Part shown: piece after piece, positions 46,449 to 54,234 of the stretch
How positions within the stretch are numbered: the stretch's first letter is position 1
Layout of the letters: each line of letters begins with the position of its first letter
Assembly: GCA_902526565.1 (NCBI GenBank)
Contig: CABZLP010000005.1
Location: 1-62,439, forward strand
DNA: 62,439 bases
Reading direction: 5' to 3'
From: an uncultured Pelagibacteraceae bacterium
Lineage (GTDB): Bacteria > Pseudomonadota > Alphaproteobacteria > Pelagibacterales > AG-422-B15
Program-made: the position numbers and the translations under genes
Notes under the pieces: generated by a model
Database searches by the model: none
Told to the model about the DNA's origin: nothing
The model's input: only the letters and a program-made list of their open reading frames with translations

Positions 46449-46478
46449 TTCACTTCCTTGCATTAGCAGGGAAGTGAA
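46449..46478 (+). terminator. Strong hairpin between the two paralogous small genes
   Basis: TTCACTTCCTTGC and GCAGGGAAGTGAA form a 13-pair stem (one G-U) around an ATTA loop, followed by a short T run (TTTATGTT). It lies eight bases after the first gene's stop and 13 before the second gene's ATG. It may terminate, stabilise the upstream mRNA or hold back ribosome loading on the downstream gene. The weak T tract argues against full termination. Confidence 0.55.
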
Positions 46479-46491
46479 TTTATGTTAAGTA

Positions 46492-46719
46492 ATGATATCT
46501 AGAATTAAGCAAATATTGAGAGAAATCATAGACTTTGGTCTGTTGCTGATAGCAATAGCAATAATTTTGGAAGTTCTTTTTGGCCCCTCATCACCATTTT
46601 TAGGTAAAGGCATTACTGACAATCTTGTCGGATTATTCAATAGACTTGGCAGTGAAGGTGTTGTTGGCATCATATCTGTTGCAATAATAATTTATCTTTG
46701 GAACAGACTGCAGAAATAA
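46492..46719 (+). CDS. Small two-helix membrane protein, copy 2 of tandem pair
   Basis: 75 residues, paralogue of the preceding gene: FGLLLIAIAIILEVLFG helix, SSPFLGKGITDN turn, LVGLFNRLGSEGVVG amphipathic/core motif and IISVAIIIYLWNRLQK tail. N-terminus is more basic (MISRIKQILREI). No good Shine-Dalgarno is seen near the ATG; a hairpin ends 13 bases upstream. No known family recognised. Frame reading through SEGVVG and the two-helix plan shows it is under the same constraint as copy 1. Confidence 0.75.
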   Translation: MISRIKQILREIIDFGLLLIAIAIILEVLFGPSSPFLGKGITDNLVGLFNRLGSEGVVGIISVAIIIYLWNRLQK

Positions 46720-46804
46720 TACTGAAAAACTAACATTTTTCTTGCCCATTTCATTTTTTTATTAGAACCTAGCTATCTATTTATTACAAATTGGAGGTAT
46801 TTAA

Positions 46805-47638
46805 GTGAGAAATTTAAAATCAATAATAGTAGGACTAATGATGTCAGCACTTTCAACCGTTGCGTTTGCTGATGGTCACTGGTCTACGATAAAAATAGGT
46901 ACAGAAGGTGCCTATGAGCCATGGAACTTTACAGACTCGGACGGCAACCTTGTTGGAGCAGAATTAGACCTTGCAAGAGACTTGTGCGCTCGAATGAAAG
47001 CTGAATGTGAATTTGTACAACAAGACTGGGATGGAATTATTCCTGCATTAGTAAATGGAAAGTACGATGTAATTATGGCTGGTATGTCAGTTACCGAAGA
47101 GCGAAAAAAAACAATAAGCTTTTCTAAAGCTTACATGACTGAACCAGCGAGATTTTTTTCATTAAATAGCTCGCCATTAAGTACGTTCACATCAGCAAAA
47201 AATTTAAATTTAGATGATGATGGAGATGCGACAGCTGGAACTATTAGCGCCTTAAATAATGCAATGAAAGGCATGAACGTTGGTGTCACAGTTGCAACAA
47301 TACATGAGGATTTTGCAAATAAATATCTCGACTCAAATCTAAAGGTTTATCCTACTCAAGATGAGATGAATCTTGATCTTGCAGCTGGAAGAATTGATGC
47401 AATGCTATGTGACGTCGGTACCGCTGAGGCATTTATGGAAACAGCAGGAGGATCAGATGTAGTAACTTTTGGTCCAAATGTGTTTGGAGGCTTACTCGGT
47501 GAAGGTGTTGGAGCTGGAATCAGACAAGGTGATGCGGATTTAAAAGCAATGTTTGATAAAGCTATTGCTGATGCAGCTGCCGATGGAACTATTTCTAAAA
47601 TTTCAATGCAATGGTTTGGAAAAGACTTAGCTCCATAA
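46805..47638 (+). CDS. Polar amino acid ABC transporter, periplasmic substrate-binding protein
   Basis: 277 residues with a GTG start after TTGGAGG. Signal peptide about 1-22, cleavage after AFA. The mature part IKIGTEGAYEPWNFTDSDGNLVG, DWDGIIPALVNGKYDVIMAGMSVTEERKK and the closing GAGIRQGDADLK/MQWFGKDL belong to the HisJ/ArtJ/OccT-type family 3 binding proteins (arginine, lysine, ornithine, octopine). The Asp in DWDG and Arg in TEERKK region fit a basic amino acid binder, but specificity is not certain. Followed by a terminator and two permeases. Confidence 0.9.
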   Translation: MRNLKSIIVGLMMSALSTVAFADGHWSTIKIGTEGAYEPWNFTDSDGNLVGAELDLARDLCARMKAECEFVQQDWDGIIPALVNGKYDVIMAGMSVTEERKKTISFSKAYMTEPARFFSLNSSPLSTFTSAKNLNLDDDGDATAGTISALNNAMKGMNVGVTVATIHEDFANKYLDSNLKVYPTQDEMNLDLAAGRIDAMLCDVGTAEAFMETAGGSDVVTFGPNVFGGLLGEGVGAGIRQGDADLKAMFDKAIADAAADGTISKISMQWFGKDLAP

Positions 47639-47662
47639 TTTTGTTAATAATAATATAAAAGG

Positions 47663-47695
47663 ACGGCTGTTTTCTTAAAGCAGCCGTTTTTTTTT
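47663..47695 (+). terminator. Rho-independent terminator after the binding-protein gene
   Basis: ACGGCTG (47663-47669) and CAGCCGT (47681-47687) form a seven-pair stem with an 11-base loop, followed by nine T residues. It lies 24 bases after the binding-protein stop and before the permease genes. Partial read-through would give the usual excess of binding protein over permease. Confidence 0.9.
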
Positions 47696-47705
47696 ATCTA
47701 AATAT

Positions 47706-48419
47706 ATGTTTGATGTTTTTGCATTAGGTCCAACAGGATGGGGAGACGAAATGCTCATGGGTGCCGTAATGACGGTTCTTGTCAGTACGTCATCATTATT
47801 ACTGGGAATAACAATAGGAATAGTATTTGCAGCATGTAAGTTATCTAATTTTTTTATTCTTAGAGCTATTGCAGAAGTTTATACAACAATTATTAGAGGT
47901 ATACCCGAGCTTTTAGTAATCTATTTACTATTCTTCGGAGGTAGCAGTGCTGTTATGTATTTAGCTAAAATATTTGGATACATGGGTTATATTGAACTTA
48001 ATGCTTTTACAATTGGTACTATTGCTGTTGGAGCAATCTCAGGTGCATATTCGACAGAAGTCATAAGGGGAGCAGTCAACTCTGTGCCTAAAGGACAGTT
48101 TGAGGTGGGTAAAACGCTAGGCCTAAGTGGATACAGTTTATATATAAAAATAATTTTTCCTCAAGTTGCGCGTATTGCATTACCGGGTATAGGAAATGTA
48201 TGGCAAATCACATTAAAAGACACAGCATTGATAAGTGTAACAGGTCTTGTAGAAATTATGAGACAGTCACGTATTGCTGCAGGCTCTACTCATGAACCAT
48301 TTATATTTTATACTGCAGCGATTATTTTGTACTTACTAATAACTCGTCTCTCAAATATTTTTTTTGATAGCGCTGAAAAAAAATATTCAAAAGGCTATGT
48401 TTCTAAGGATGCCTTATGA
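47706..48419 (+). CDS. Polar amino acid ABC transporter permease (HisQ-like)
   Basis: 237 residues, five or six membrane helices, with the HisMQ-family segment YTTIIRGIPELLVIYLLFFG and the EAA loop GAYSTEVIRGAVNSVPKGQFEVGKTLGLSG that contacts the ATPase. Starts 11 bases past the terminator T run; ATGA overlap with the second permease. With the upstream binding protein it forms a basic or polar amino acid importer. Confidence 0.93.
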   Translation: MFDVFALGPTGWGDEMLMGAVMTVLVSTSSLLLGITIGIVFAACKLSNFFILRAIAEVYTTIIRGIPELLVIYLLFFGGSSAVMYLAKIFGYMGYIELNAFTIGTIAVGAISGAYSTEVIRGAVNSVPKGQFEVGKTLGLSGYSLYIKIIFPQVARIALPGIGNVWQITLKDTALISVTGLVEIMRQSRIAAGSTHEPFIFYTAAIILYLLITRLSNIFFDSAEKKYSKGYVSKDAL

Positions 48420-49099
48420 GACTTGATCTAATGTACGAGTCATTCTTTAAAATAGTTGAAGGAGTCCCTCTTACTTTACAGGTAGTCTCGATCTCTACGA
48501 TATTAGGTATTTTTCTTGCCGTAGCAGTTGCTTTAATGAGAATTTCTGGGAGCAAATTGATGTCTTTACCCGCTTACTATTTTGTTTATCTCATAAGAGG
48601 TACGCCTCTGCTGTTGCAACTATATTTTGTTTATTATGGTCTAAGTCAATTCGAATTCATTAGAGAAAGCATACTATGGCCATTACTAAAAGAACCATAT
48701 TGGTGTGGAATAATAACTCTCACTATAAGTACAGGAGCATATTCATCAGAAATTATTCGTGGAGGCATATTATCAGTTTCAAAGAATTATATCGAAGCTT
48801 CGGGCGCACTAGGATTATCGCAGGCAAAGACTTTTATTTTAGTTACATTGCCTATAACAGTAAGACAGGCACTTCCAGCATACGGCAATGAACTTATATT
48901 AATGGTTAAGGCAAGCTCTCTCATTTCTATTGTTACTCTGATGGAAATAACGGGGATAGCAAGAACAATTATATCTAAAACTTATGCTCCGGTTGAAATA
49001 TTCCTTGTAGCTGGTTCAATTTATTTAGTTATAAATTTCATAATTGTTATTTTCGTCAATCTTGCAGAAAGAAGGCTTGGAATAGAAAAAGCTACTTAA
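48416..49099 (+). CDS. Polar amino acid ABC transporter permease (HisM-like)
   Basis: 227 residues. Same family as its neighbour: YFVYLIRGTPLLLQLYFVYYGL and EAA loop GAYSSEIIRGGILSVSKNYIEASGALGLS. It is the partner subunit of a heterodimeric channel. No ATP-binding subunit follows: the next gene is on the other strand. The importer must therefore use an ATPase encoded elsewhere. Its 3' end overlaps the convergent GNAT gene by eight bases. Confidence 0.93.
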   Translation: MRLDLMYESFFKIVEGVPLTLQVVSISTILGIFLAVAVALMRISGSKLMSLPAYYFVYLIRGTPLLLQLYFVYYGLSQFEFIRESILWPLLKEPYWCGIITLTISTGAYSSEIIRGGILSVSKNYIEASGALGLSQAKTFILVTLPITVRQALPAYGNELILMVKASSLISIVTLMEITGIARTIISKTYAPVEIFLVAGSIYLVINFIIVIFVNLAERRLGIEKAT

Positions 49100-49565
49100 G
49101 GTCTTTAACAAAATTATATTCGATAGTATCACTAATATCATGTAATCTTCTGGTCTTTTTTGATTTTTTATAATTCATTTTTGAATACATCTTGTGAGCT
49201 TCCTTAAATCTAGTATCTGTCCACAAAAAAACTTTAGATTTATTCTCTCTCAAAGCAATATTCTCAACCTTTTTAACTAAAAGTTTTGCCAATCCTTTTT
49301 TTCTAAATTTTTGGTCTATGTATAGTTTATGAATTTCAATTTCATTTTTTTTACTCGGAAGATATCCCATGCATCCAATAATTTTTTTTTTATCTTCAAA
49401 AACCCAAAACTTCCCTTTTTGTCCATGAAAATAAGAGTAAATATATTTTAGTTCTGGTGAGTCATTGTCTACATCAAGAAAACAGTTTTGATAGTCCTCA
49501 AAACACTTTCTGATTAATTTAATAATCTGCTCTGAGTCTTTATTTCTTGCTAGTCTTAGATTCAT
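49092..49565 (-). CDS. GNAT family N-acetyltransferase
   Basis: 157 residues with the GNAT fold: N-terminal RLARNKDSEQIIKLI, central strand KIIGCMGYLPSK, motif A IEIHKLYIDQKFRKKGLAKLLV with the acetyl-CoA pyrophosphate loop (Q/R-x-x-G-x-A as RKKGLA), and C-terminal ARENKSKVFLWTD-like strand with MYSKMNY. Substrate unknown. Start lies 20 bases from the divergent SDR gene, so promoters must overlap coding sequence. Confidence 0.85.
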   Translation of the reverse strand: MNLRLARNKDSEQIIKLIRKCFEDYQNCFLDVDNDSPELKYIYSYFHGQKGKFWVFEDKKKIIGCMGYLPSKKNEIEIHKLYIDQKFRKKGLAKLLVKKVENIALRENKSKVFLWTDTRFKEAHKMYSKMNYKKSKKTRRLHDISDTIEYNFVKDLK

Positions 49566-49585
49566 GAGATTTAATTATACTTTAA

Positions 49586-50395
49586 ATGAGCTATTTTAAT
49601 AATAAAACGATATGGATTACAGGAGCTTCTTCTGGAATAGGAGAAGCCTTGGCTGTTCATCTCTCAAAACTAAATGCGAACCTCATTCTTACTGCTAGAC
49701 GAAAAGATGAACTAGAAAGGGTCAAAAATAGGTGCGGCAATAACAATGTGCACATATTCCCCTGTGATCTTGAGAATATAGATAGTATAGATGAACTATC
49801 AAATAAAGTTCATGCTCAGTTTGATCAAATCGATATTTTGATAAATAACGCAGGTGTATCAGCGTGGTCATCCATAAAGGATACAAATTTTGATGTATTT
49901 GAAAAAGTCATGAAGCTAAATTATTTGTCAGCTGTAAAACTAACTCAATCCGTATTGCCAAATATGATTAAACGTAAGTCCGGTCAAATAGTTGCAAATA
50001 CAAGTTTATTAGGAGTTTTAACAATAAAAAATAGAGGAGTTTACGCATCTTCTAAGCATGCAATGCATGGTTTTATGAATGTATTGCGGGCAGAAATGCA
50101 CGAACATAACATCAAAGTGAATACTGTTGCCCCAGGTTTAGTGGATACAGAAGTAGGCATTAAGGCCTTGACTGAAGATGGATCTATATATGGAAAAAAT
50201 GATAGAGGACATGCTACTAAGGGAATGCCAGCTGAAGAAGCCGCTAAAATGATCATGAATGCAATTAAAAAAAATAAGAGGGAAACTTATATCATTCCAA
50301 TGTTCAGTATTTCAAAAATTGCAATTTATTTAAATAGGTTTCTGCCTGACATAGCTTCAATATGGTCACGAAACTATAATGAAGTAGAAGATTAA
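49586..50395 (+). CDS. Short-chain dehydrogenase/reductase (SDR)
   Basis: 269 residues, classical SDR. Cofactor loop TGASSGIGEALA (residues 12-23), an Arg after the second strand (ARRKDE) suggesting NADP preference, NNAGVSA, catalytic Ser in NTSLLG and YASSK (Tyr/Lys). The C-terminal hydrophobic/basic part is like DHRS7-type SDRs. Substrate unknown. Confidence 0.9.
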   Translation: MSYFNNKTIWITGASSGIGEALAVHLSKLNANLILTARRKDELERVKNRCGNNNVHIFPCDLENIDSIDELSNKVHAQFDQIDILINNAGVSAWSSIKDTNFDVFEKVMKLNYLSAVKLTQSVLPNMIKRKSGQIVANTSLLGVLTIKNRGVYASSKHAMHGFMNVLRAEMHEHNIKVNTVAPGLVDTEVGIKALTEDGSIYGKNDRGHATKGMPAEEAAKMIMNAIKKNKRETYIIPMFSISKIAIYLNRFLPDIASIWSRNYNEVED

Positions 50396-50406
50396 AATTG
50401 TAAGTC

Positions 50407-50991
50407 TTATTTTTGAATATCTTCAATTAAAAACTTCATACTATCTATACCCCAAAACATTTCATTTTCAAGATAGAACGTAGGAACGCCAAATGAACCT
50501 TTTCCAATAGCAAATTCAGTATTTTCTCTTAATTTGTTTTTTGTTTCATCACTTGATATACCCTCAGAAAATGCATTAGCGTCAATCCCAGATTGATTTG
50601 CAACTTGTGTTAATATTTCTTGATCATTTAAATTCATTGCTTTTACCCAAATAGACTCAAACATAGTTTCCATGTATTTTTCAAGAAGTCCTTCCTTTTG
50701 AGCTAATACTGCACCACGCATGTGAGGAACAGTAAGAATTGGAAAGTAAGGATTCATTTTGAATGGAATATTTAATTTCGTTGACCAACGAGTAATATCT
50801 TTAAACATGTATTCACCTTTTTTTGGCACAGAAGCAGGAGGTTGATTACCTGTCGCCTTGAAAATGCCACCAAGTAAAACAGGCAATATTTCTACTGATG
50901 CTCCAGCATCTTTAAGAACACCTAAGTTATTATAGGCCAAATAAGAGTACGGACTTCCAAAATCAAAGCAAAATGTTACGTTTTTAGACAT
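50407..50991 (-). CDS. DsbA-family protein, 2-hydroxychromene-2-carboxylate isomerase-like (GST kappa)
   Basis: 194 residues. N-terminal CFDFGSPYSYLAYNNL has the conserved Ser-Pro-Tyr of HCCA isomerase/GST kappa proteins, where Ser replaces the DsbA cysteine pair. Helical insert with LNIPFKMNPYFPI and C-terminal GSFGVPTFYLENEMFWGIDSM are also diagnostic. In known members glutathione is cofactor for aromatic compound degradation; substrate here is unknown. Divergent from lpxB. Confidence 0.88.
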   Translation of the reverse strand: MSKNVTFCFDFGSPYSYLAYNNLGVLKDAGASVEILPVLLGGIFKATGNQPPASVPKKGEYMFKDITRWSTKLNIPFKMNPYFPILTVPHMRGAVLAQKEGLLEKYMETMFESIWVKAMNLNDQEILTQVANQSGIDANAFSEGISSDETKNKLRENTEFAIGKGSFGVPTFYLENEMFWGIDSMKFLIEDIQK

Positions 50992-51032
50992 ATTTGATGG
51001 TATATATATAAAGAAAAAAAATAAATAGTAAA

Positions 51033-52178
51033 ATGAAGATTGCAGTAATCACAGGAGAAGAGTCAGGAGATAAACTAGCAGCCTCTGCCATTAAAGAACT
51101 TAAACTTCAATATAAAGAAAATATTTATCTTTTTGGTATTGGAGGCAATGCCTTAAAAAAACAAGGAATAGATAATTTATTTGATATCTCAGAAATAAAT
51201 GTAATGGGCCTTATAGAAGTTTTGCCCAAGGTGCTAAAGATTAATACAATTATAAATAAAACAGTTGATAAAATTATTGAGATGAATCCGGACATTATTT
51301 TTACGGTCGATAGCCCGGACTTTACACTGAGAGTAGCCAGGCGAATAAAAAGTAAAAAAAGAGAACTTAAAATTATTCATTATGTTGCTCCAAGTGTATG
51401 GGCATGGAGACCTGGAAGAATTAAAACTGTAAAAAAATCAGTCGATCATTTACTAACAATACTTCCATTTGAAAAAAAAATCTTTGATTCTCATAATATA
51501 AAAACAACTTTTGTAGGCCACCCAATAACTGAGGTAGATTTAAGTGAATACAAGAGTGATACAATAAATAGGCCAGAGTCATTACAGAAAGAAATATTTT
51601 TAATAATGCCAGGTAGTCGCAGAAAAGAGATTGAAATGCTTCTTCCTACATATCTAAGTGCGGTCGATGAAATGAACTTAAAGATTAGATTTCGTCTTGT
51701 AGTTCCAACAACAAAAAATATGACAAAAACGGTCAAAAGTATCATTGAAGATTATTCATCTAATATTCCAATAGAGGTTATTGATGATGAAAAAGAAAAA
51801 TATTCGTGCTTTTTCAAAGCTAATTTTGCTATTGTTACATCAGGAACAGCTGCATTGGAACTAAGTTACTTTAATACGTTATATGTTACTGCTTATCGCT
51901 TTAATCCATTAACTTACTTCCTACTTAACTTAATGATTAAATCAAAAATTGGAAATCTGATTAATATCATACTTGGCAAAATGGTAATTCCGGAATTGCT
52001 ACAAAATGAATGCAATAAAAAAAACATTATAAAATTTATCAATAAGTATTTAGAGAACGAAAATTATAGAAGCGATGTATTAAATCAAACTAAAGAAGCG
52101 ATTAAAAAATTAAGTACCGTACAAACACCCAGCCGTTTAGCGGCGACAGCTATATTAGAAGCCTGCAATGAGAAATAG
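51033..52178 (+). CDS. lpxB: Lipid-A-disaccharide synthase LpxB
   Basis: GT-B enzyme joining UDP-diacylglucosamine and lipid X. 381 residues. TGEESGDKLAA at the N-terminus, FGIGGNALKKQG, NVMGLIEVLPK, YVAPSVWAWRPGRIK, FVGHPITE, IMPGSRRKEIEMLLP and TSGTAALELSYF are canonical. It is isolated from the lpxD-fabZ-lpxA group usually upstream. Overlaps recX by 11 bases. Confidence 0.96.
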   Translation: MKIAVITGEESGDKLAASAIKELKLQYKENIYLFGIGGNALKKQGIDNLFDISEINVMGLIEVLPKVLKINTIINKTVDKIIEMNPDIIFTVDSPDFTLRVARRIKSKKRELKIIHYVAPSVWAWRPGRIKTVKKSVDHLLTILPFEKKIFDSHNIKTTFVGHPITEVDLSEYKSDTINRPESLQKEIFLIMPGSRRKEIEMLLPTYLSAVDEMNLKIRFRLVVPTTKNMTKTVKSIIEDYSSNIPIEVIDDEKEKYSCFFKANFAIVTSGTAALELSYFNTLYVTAYRFNPLTYFLLNLMIKSKIGNLINIILGKMVIPELLQNECNKKNIIKFINKYLENENYRSDVLNQTKEAIKKLSTVQTPSRLAATAILEACNEK

Positions 52179-52698
52179 ATCTAGCTATACCGAGATTGAA
52201 AGTAAAGCTCTATGGTATTTACAGAGATACGCAACAAGCTCAGAAAACTTAAGAAATTATTTAAAAAGAAAAGTTAAAGATACACATTTAAATATTGGAT
52301 CTGACGAAATAATAAATACAATCATTTCTTCATTAGAGGATCAAAAAATATTAGATGATAAGGTATTTTCTGAGAGTAAAATTAGAAACTTTCTTAACAG
52401 AGGTTGGTCACTAAAGAAAATTCAGTTTAGACTTCGTGAATTTAAAGTTAAAAATAATATTATTGAAGAATGTATCGCTGAAGCAAAGGAAGTAAATAAA
52501 AATTTTGATTTAGTCGCTGCAGCAAAACTAGCAAGAAAAAAATCAATAGGACCCTTTAGAAAAAAAGAATTAAATGATAAAACTAAAAATAAAGAGTTAG
52601 GAATTTTGTCAAGAGCTGGTTTTTCTTATAACATTGTTAAACAAGTTTTATTTGAATCAGACATTAAGGAATTAGAGGAATTATATGATCAAAGGTAA
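52168..52698 (+). CDS. recX: Regulatory protein RecX
   Basis: 176 residues, rich in Lys/Arg and helical. N-terminal ALWYLQRYATSSENLRNYLKRKV, then SLEDQKILDDKVFSESKIRNFLNRGWSLKKIQFRLREFKV and a final GFSYNIVKQVL match the three-repeat RecX fold. RecX caps and limits RecA filaments. recA is not adjacent. Overlaps lpxB (11 bases) and the next SDR (14 bases). Confidence 0.85.
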   Translation: MRNRSSYTEIESKALWYLQRYATSSENLRNYLKRKVKDTHLNIGSDEIINTIISSLEDQKILDDKVFSESKIRNFLNRGWSLKKIQFRLREFKVKNNIIEECIAEAKEVNKNFDLVAAAKLARKKSIGPFRKKELNDKTKNKELGILSRAGFSYNIVKQVLFESDIKELEELYDQR

Positions 52699-53440
52699 AG
52701 TAGTTATCGTAACGGGAGCAGCGAGAGGTTTGGGTCAGAAGTACATTATTGAAATGGCCAAGGAGGGAGCTCAAGTTGTCTTTGCTGATATCAATGATTG
52801 TAGTGAGACTGAAGCTAAAGTGTCTGAAATTACAAATGATTACCTTAGCCTTAATCTCAACGTTACTGAATTCGATTCTTGTGGCAAGCTGGTCAGTAGT
52901 GCTGTTGAAAAATTTGGGAAAGTGGATGTTCTTGTGAACAATGCAGCATTATATGGAGCGCTTAAAAGCTCTAGGTTTGAAGATATTGATCCTGAGCAAT
53001 GGGATAGAGCGATGAATGTAAATGTGAAAGGCTTATGGAATTGTTGCCGTGCAGTTTCTCCAGTTATGAGAGAAAATAAAAATGGATCAATAATCAATAT
53101 AGCCTCACTTGCTGCAAAATACGGAATGCCTTATGCAGCAGACTATGCAACTTCAAAAGCAGCAGTAATAGGACTTACTCGTGTAATGGCAAGGGAAATG
53201 GGCAAAGACAATATTCGAGTGAATGCAGTTGCTCCTTCAATGGTAAAGACAGAATCAGCAAAAGAGTTTTTAGGAGAAAAAGCTGAAAGAGGATTTGAAG
53301 TTATTTCAAAAGGCCAAATACTTCAAAAAACATTAGAAGTAGATGATATTTATGGGACAATTTTATATTTGGCTAGTGATCATAGTAAGTTTGTTACTGG
53401 ACAGACAATAATGGTGGATGGGGGTAGTATACTATCATAG
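52685..53440 (+). CDS. SDR family oxidoreductase (FabG-like)
   Basis: 251 residues. Cofactor loop TGAARGLGQKY near residue 10, acidic end of strand 2 (FADI) suggesting NAD, NNAALYG, catalytic Ser in NIASLAAKYG, and YATSK (Tyr/Lys), with VTGQTIMVDGGS ending. Typical of dehydrogenases acting on small alcohols or 3-oxoacyl substrates; substrate unknown. Two bases before the next small gene. Confidence 0.92.
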   Translation: MIKGKVVIVTGAARGLGQKYIIEMAKEGAQVVFADINDCSETEAKVSEITNDYLSLNLNVTEFDSCGKLVSSAVEKFGKVDVLVNNAALYGALKSSRFEDIDPEQWDRAMNVNVKGLWNCCRAVSPVMRENKNGSIINIASLAAKYGMPYAADYATSKAAVIGLTRVMAREMGKDNIRVNAVAPSMVKTESAKEFLGEKAERGFEVISKGQILQKTLEVDDIYGTILYLASDHSKFVTGQTIMVDGGSILS

Positions 53441-53442
53441 GT

Positions 53443-53571
53443 ATGGTTGAAAAAAGAAGACTCAAAAGCAATCCAATAGCAAGAGAGTTGAGGACCACAA
53501 AATATAAACCGCATAAAATCCAGAATAAAAAAAAATTACAGGAACGTAAGCGAGTAAAAATTAAAATATGA
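53443..53571 (+). CDS. Small basic protein, 42 residues, possibly ArfA-related
   Basis: MVEKRRLKSNPIAREL, then TTKYKPHKIQNKKK, then a basic tail with QERKRVKI. It starts two bases after the SDR stop and its TGA overlaps the nitroreductase ATG (ATGA), a strong sign that it is real. About 20 of 42 residues are Lys or Arg. The run N-x-x-A-x-x-L...Y-K-x-x-x-I-x-x-K-K-K resembles the core of ArfA, which rescues stalled ribosomes ([21 protein letters not shown]). The similarity is weak; a ribosome- or RNA-binding role is inference. Confidence 0.65.
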   Translation: MVEKRRLKSNPIARELRTTKYKPHKIQNKKKLQERKRVKIKI

Positions 53572-54233
53572 TTAGTGTTTCAGAAGCTGTTGAAAAACGA
53601 AAATCGATAAGATCATTTATTGATAAGCCCGTAAGCAATGAAATCATTAAAAAAATTTTAGAAAAAGCAAGCCGATCACCTTCCGGAGGTAATTTGCAGC
53701 CTTGGAAAATCTATATTCTAAATGGGCAATCAATGAATGAATTTCTTTTGTTTCAAAAAGATTGGAAGGGTACAGATCATCCTGAATACCCGATCTATCC
53801 ATCAAAGCTTAAAGAACCATATAGGACATCAAGATTTGAGGTGGGTGAACAGCTTTACGGCTCAATAGGTATTGAACGCGAAGACAAAGAAGCAAGATAT
53901 AATCAGATGCTTGAGAATTTTAACTTTTTTGGTGCTCCCGCAGCACTCTTTTGTTTTATAGATCGACAAATGAACCAACCTCAATGGTCAGATTTAGGTA
54001 TGTTTTTACAAACCTTTATGTTACTAGCGCAAGAGGAGGGAATTGATACTTGCGCTCAAGAGTCATGGTCGTTGAAGCAAAAATTAGTTTCAGAGTTTGT
54101 AAGCGCTGAGGCTGATCTTATGTTGTTCTGTGGTATGGCAATTGGATATAAAGAAATGTCTGCACCAATAAATAATTATCAGACCAAGAGAAGAAGCATT
54201 GATGAATGGGTGACGTTCGTTTCTAAAAAGTAA
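53568..54233 (+). CDS. Nitroreductase family protein
   Basis: FMN-dependent NAD(P)H oxidoreductase. 221 residues. N-terminal RKSIRSFIDKPV, SRSPSGGNLQPWKIYI (FMN phosphate site) and C-terminal CGMAIGYKEMSAPINNYQTKR typical of NfnB/MhqN-like members. Substrates might be nitroaromatics, quinones or flavins. Overlaps the small basic gene by four bases. Convergent with the dehalogenase-like gene. Confidence 0.9.
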   Translation: MISVSEAVEKRKSIRSFIDKPVSNEIIKKILEKASRSPSGGNLQPWKIYILNGQSMNEFLLFQKDWKGTDHPEYPIYPSKLKEPYRTSRFEVGEQLYGSIGIEREDKEARYNQMLENFNFFGAPAALFCFIDRQMNQPQWSDLGMFLQTFMLLAQEEGIDTCAQESWSLKQKLVSEFVSAEADLMLFCGMAIGYKEMSAPINNYQTKRRSIDEWVTFVSKK

Positions 54234-54234
54234 A

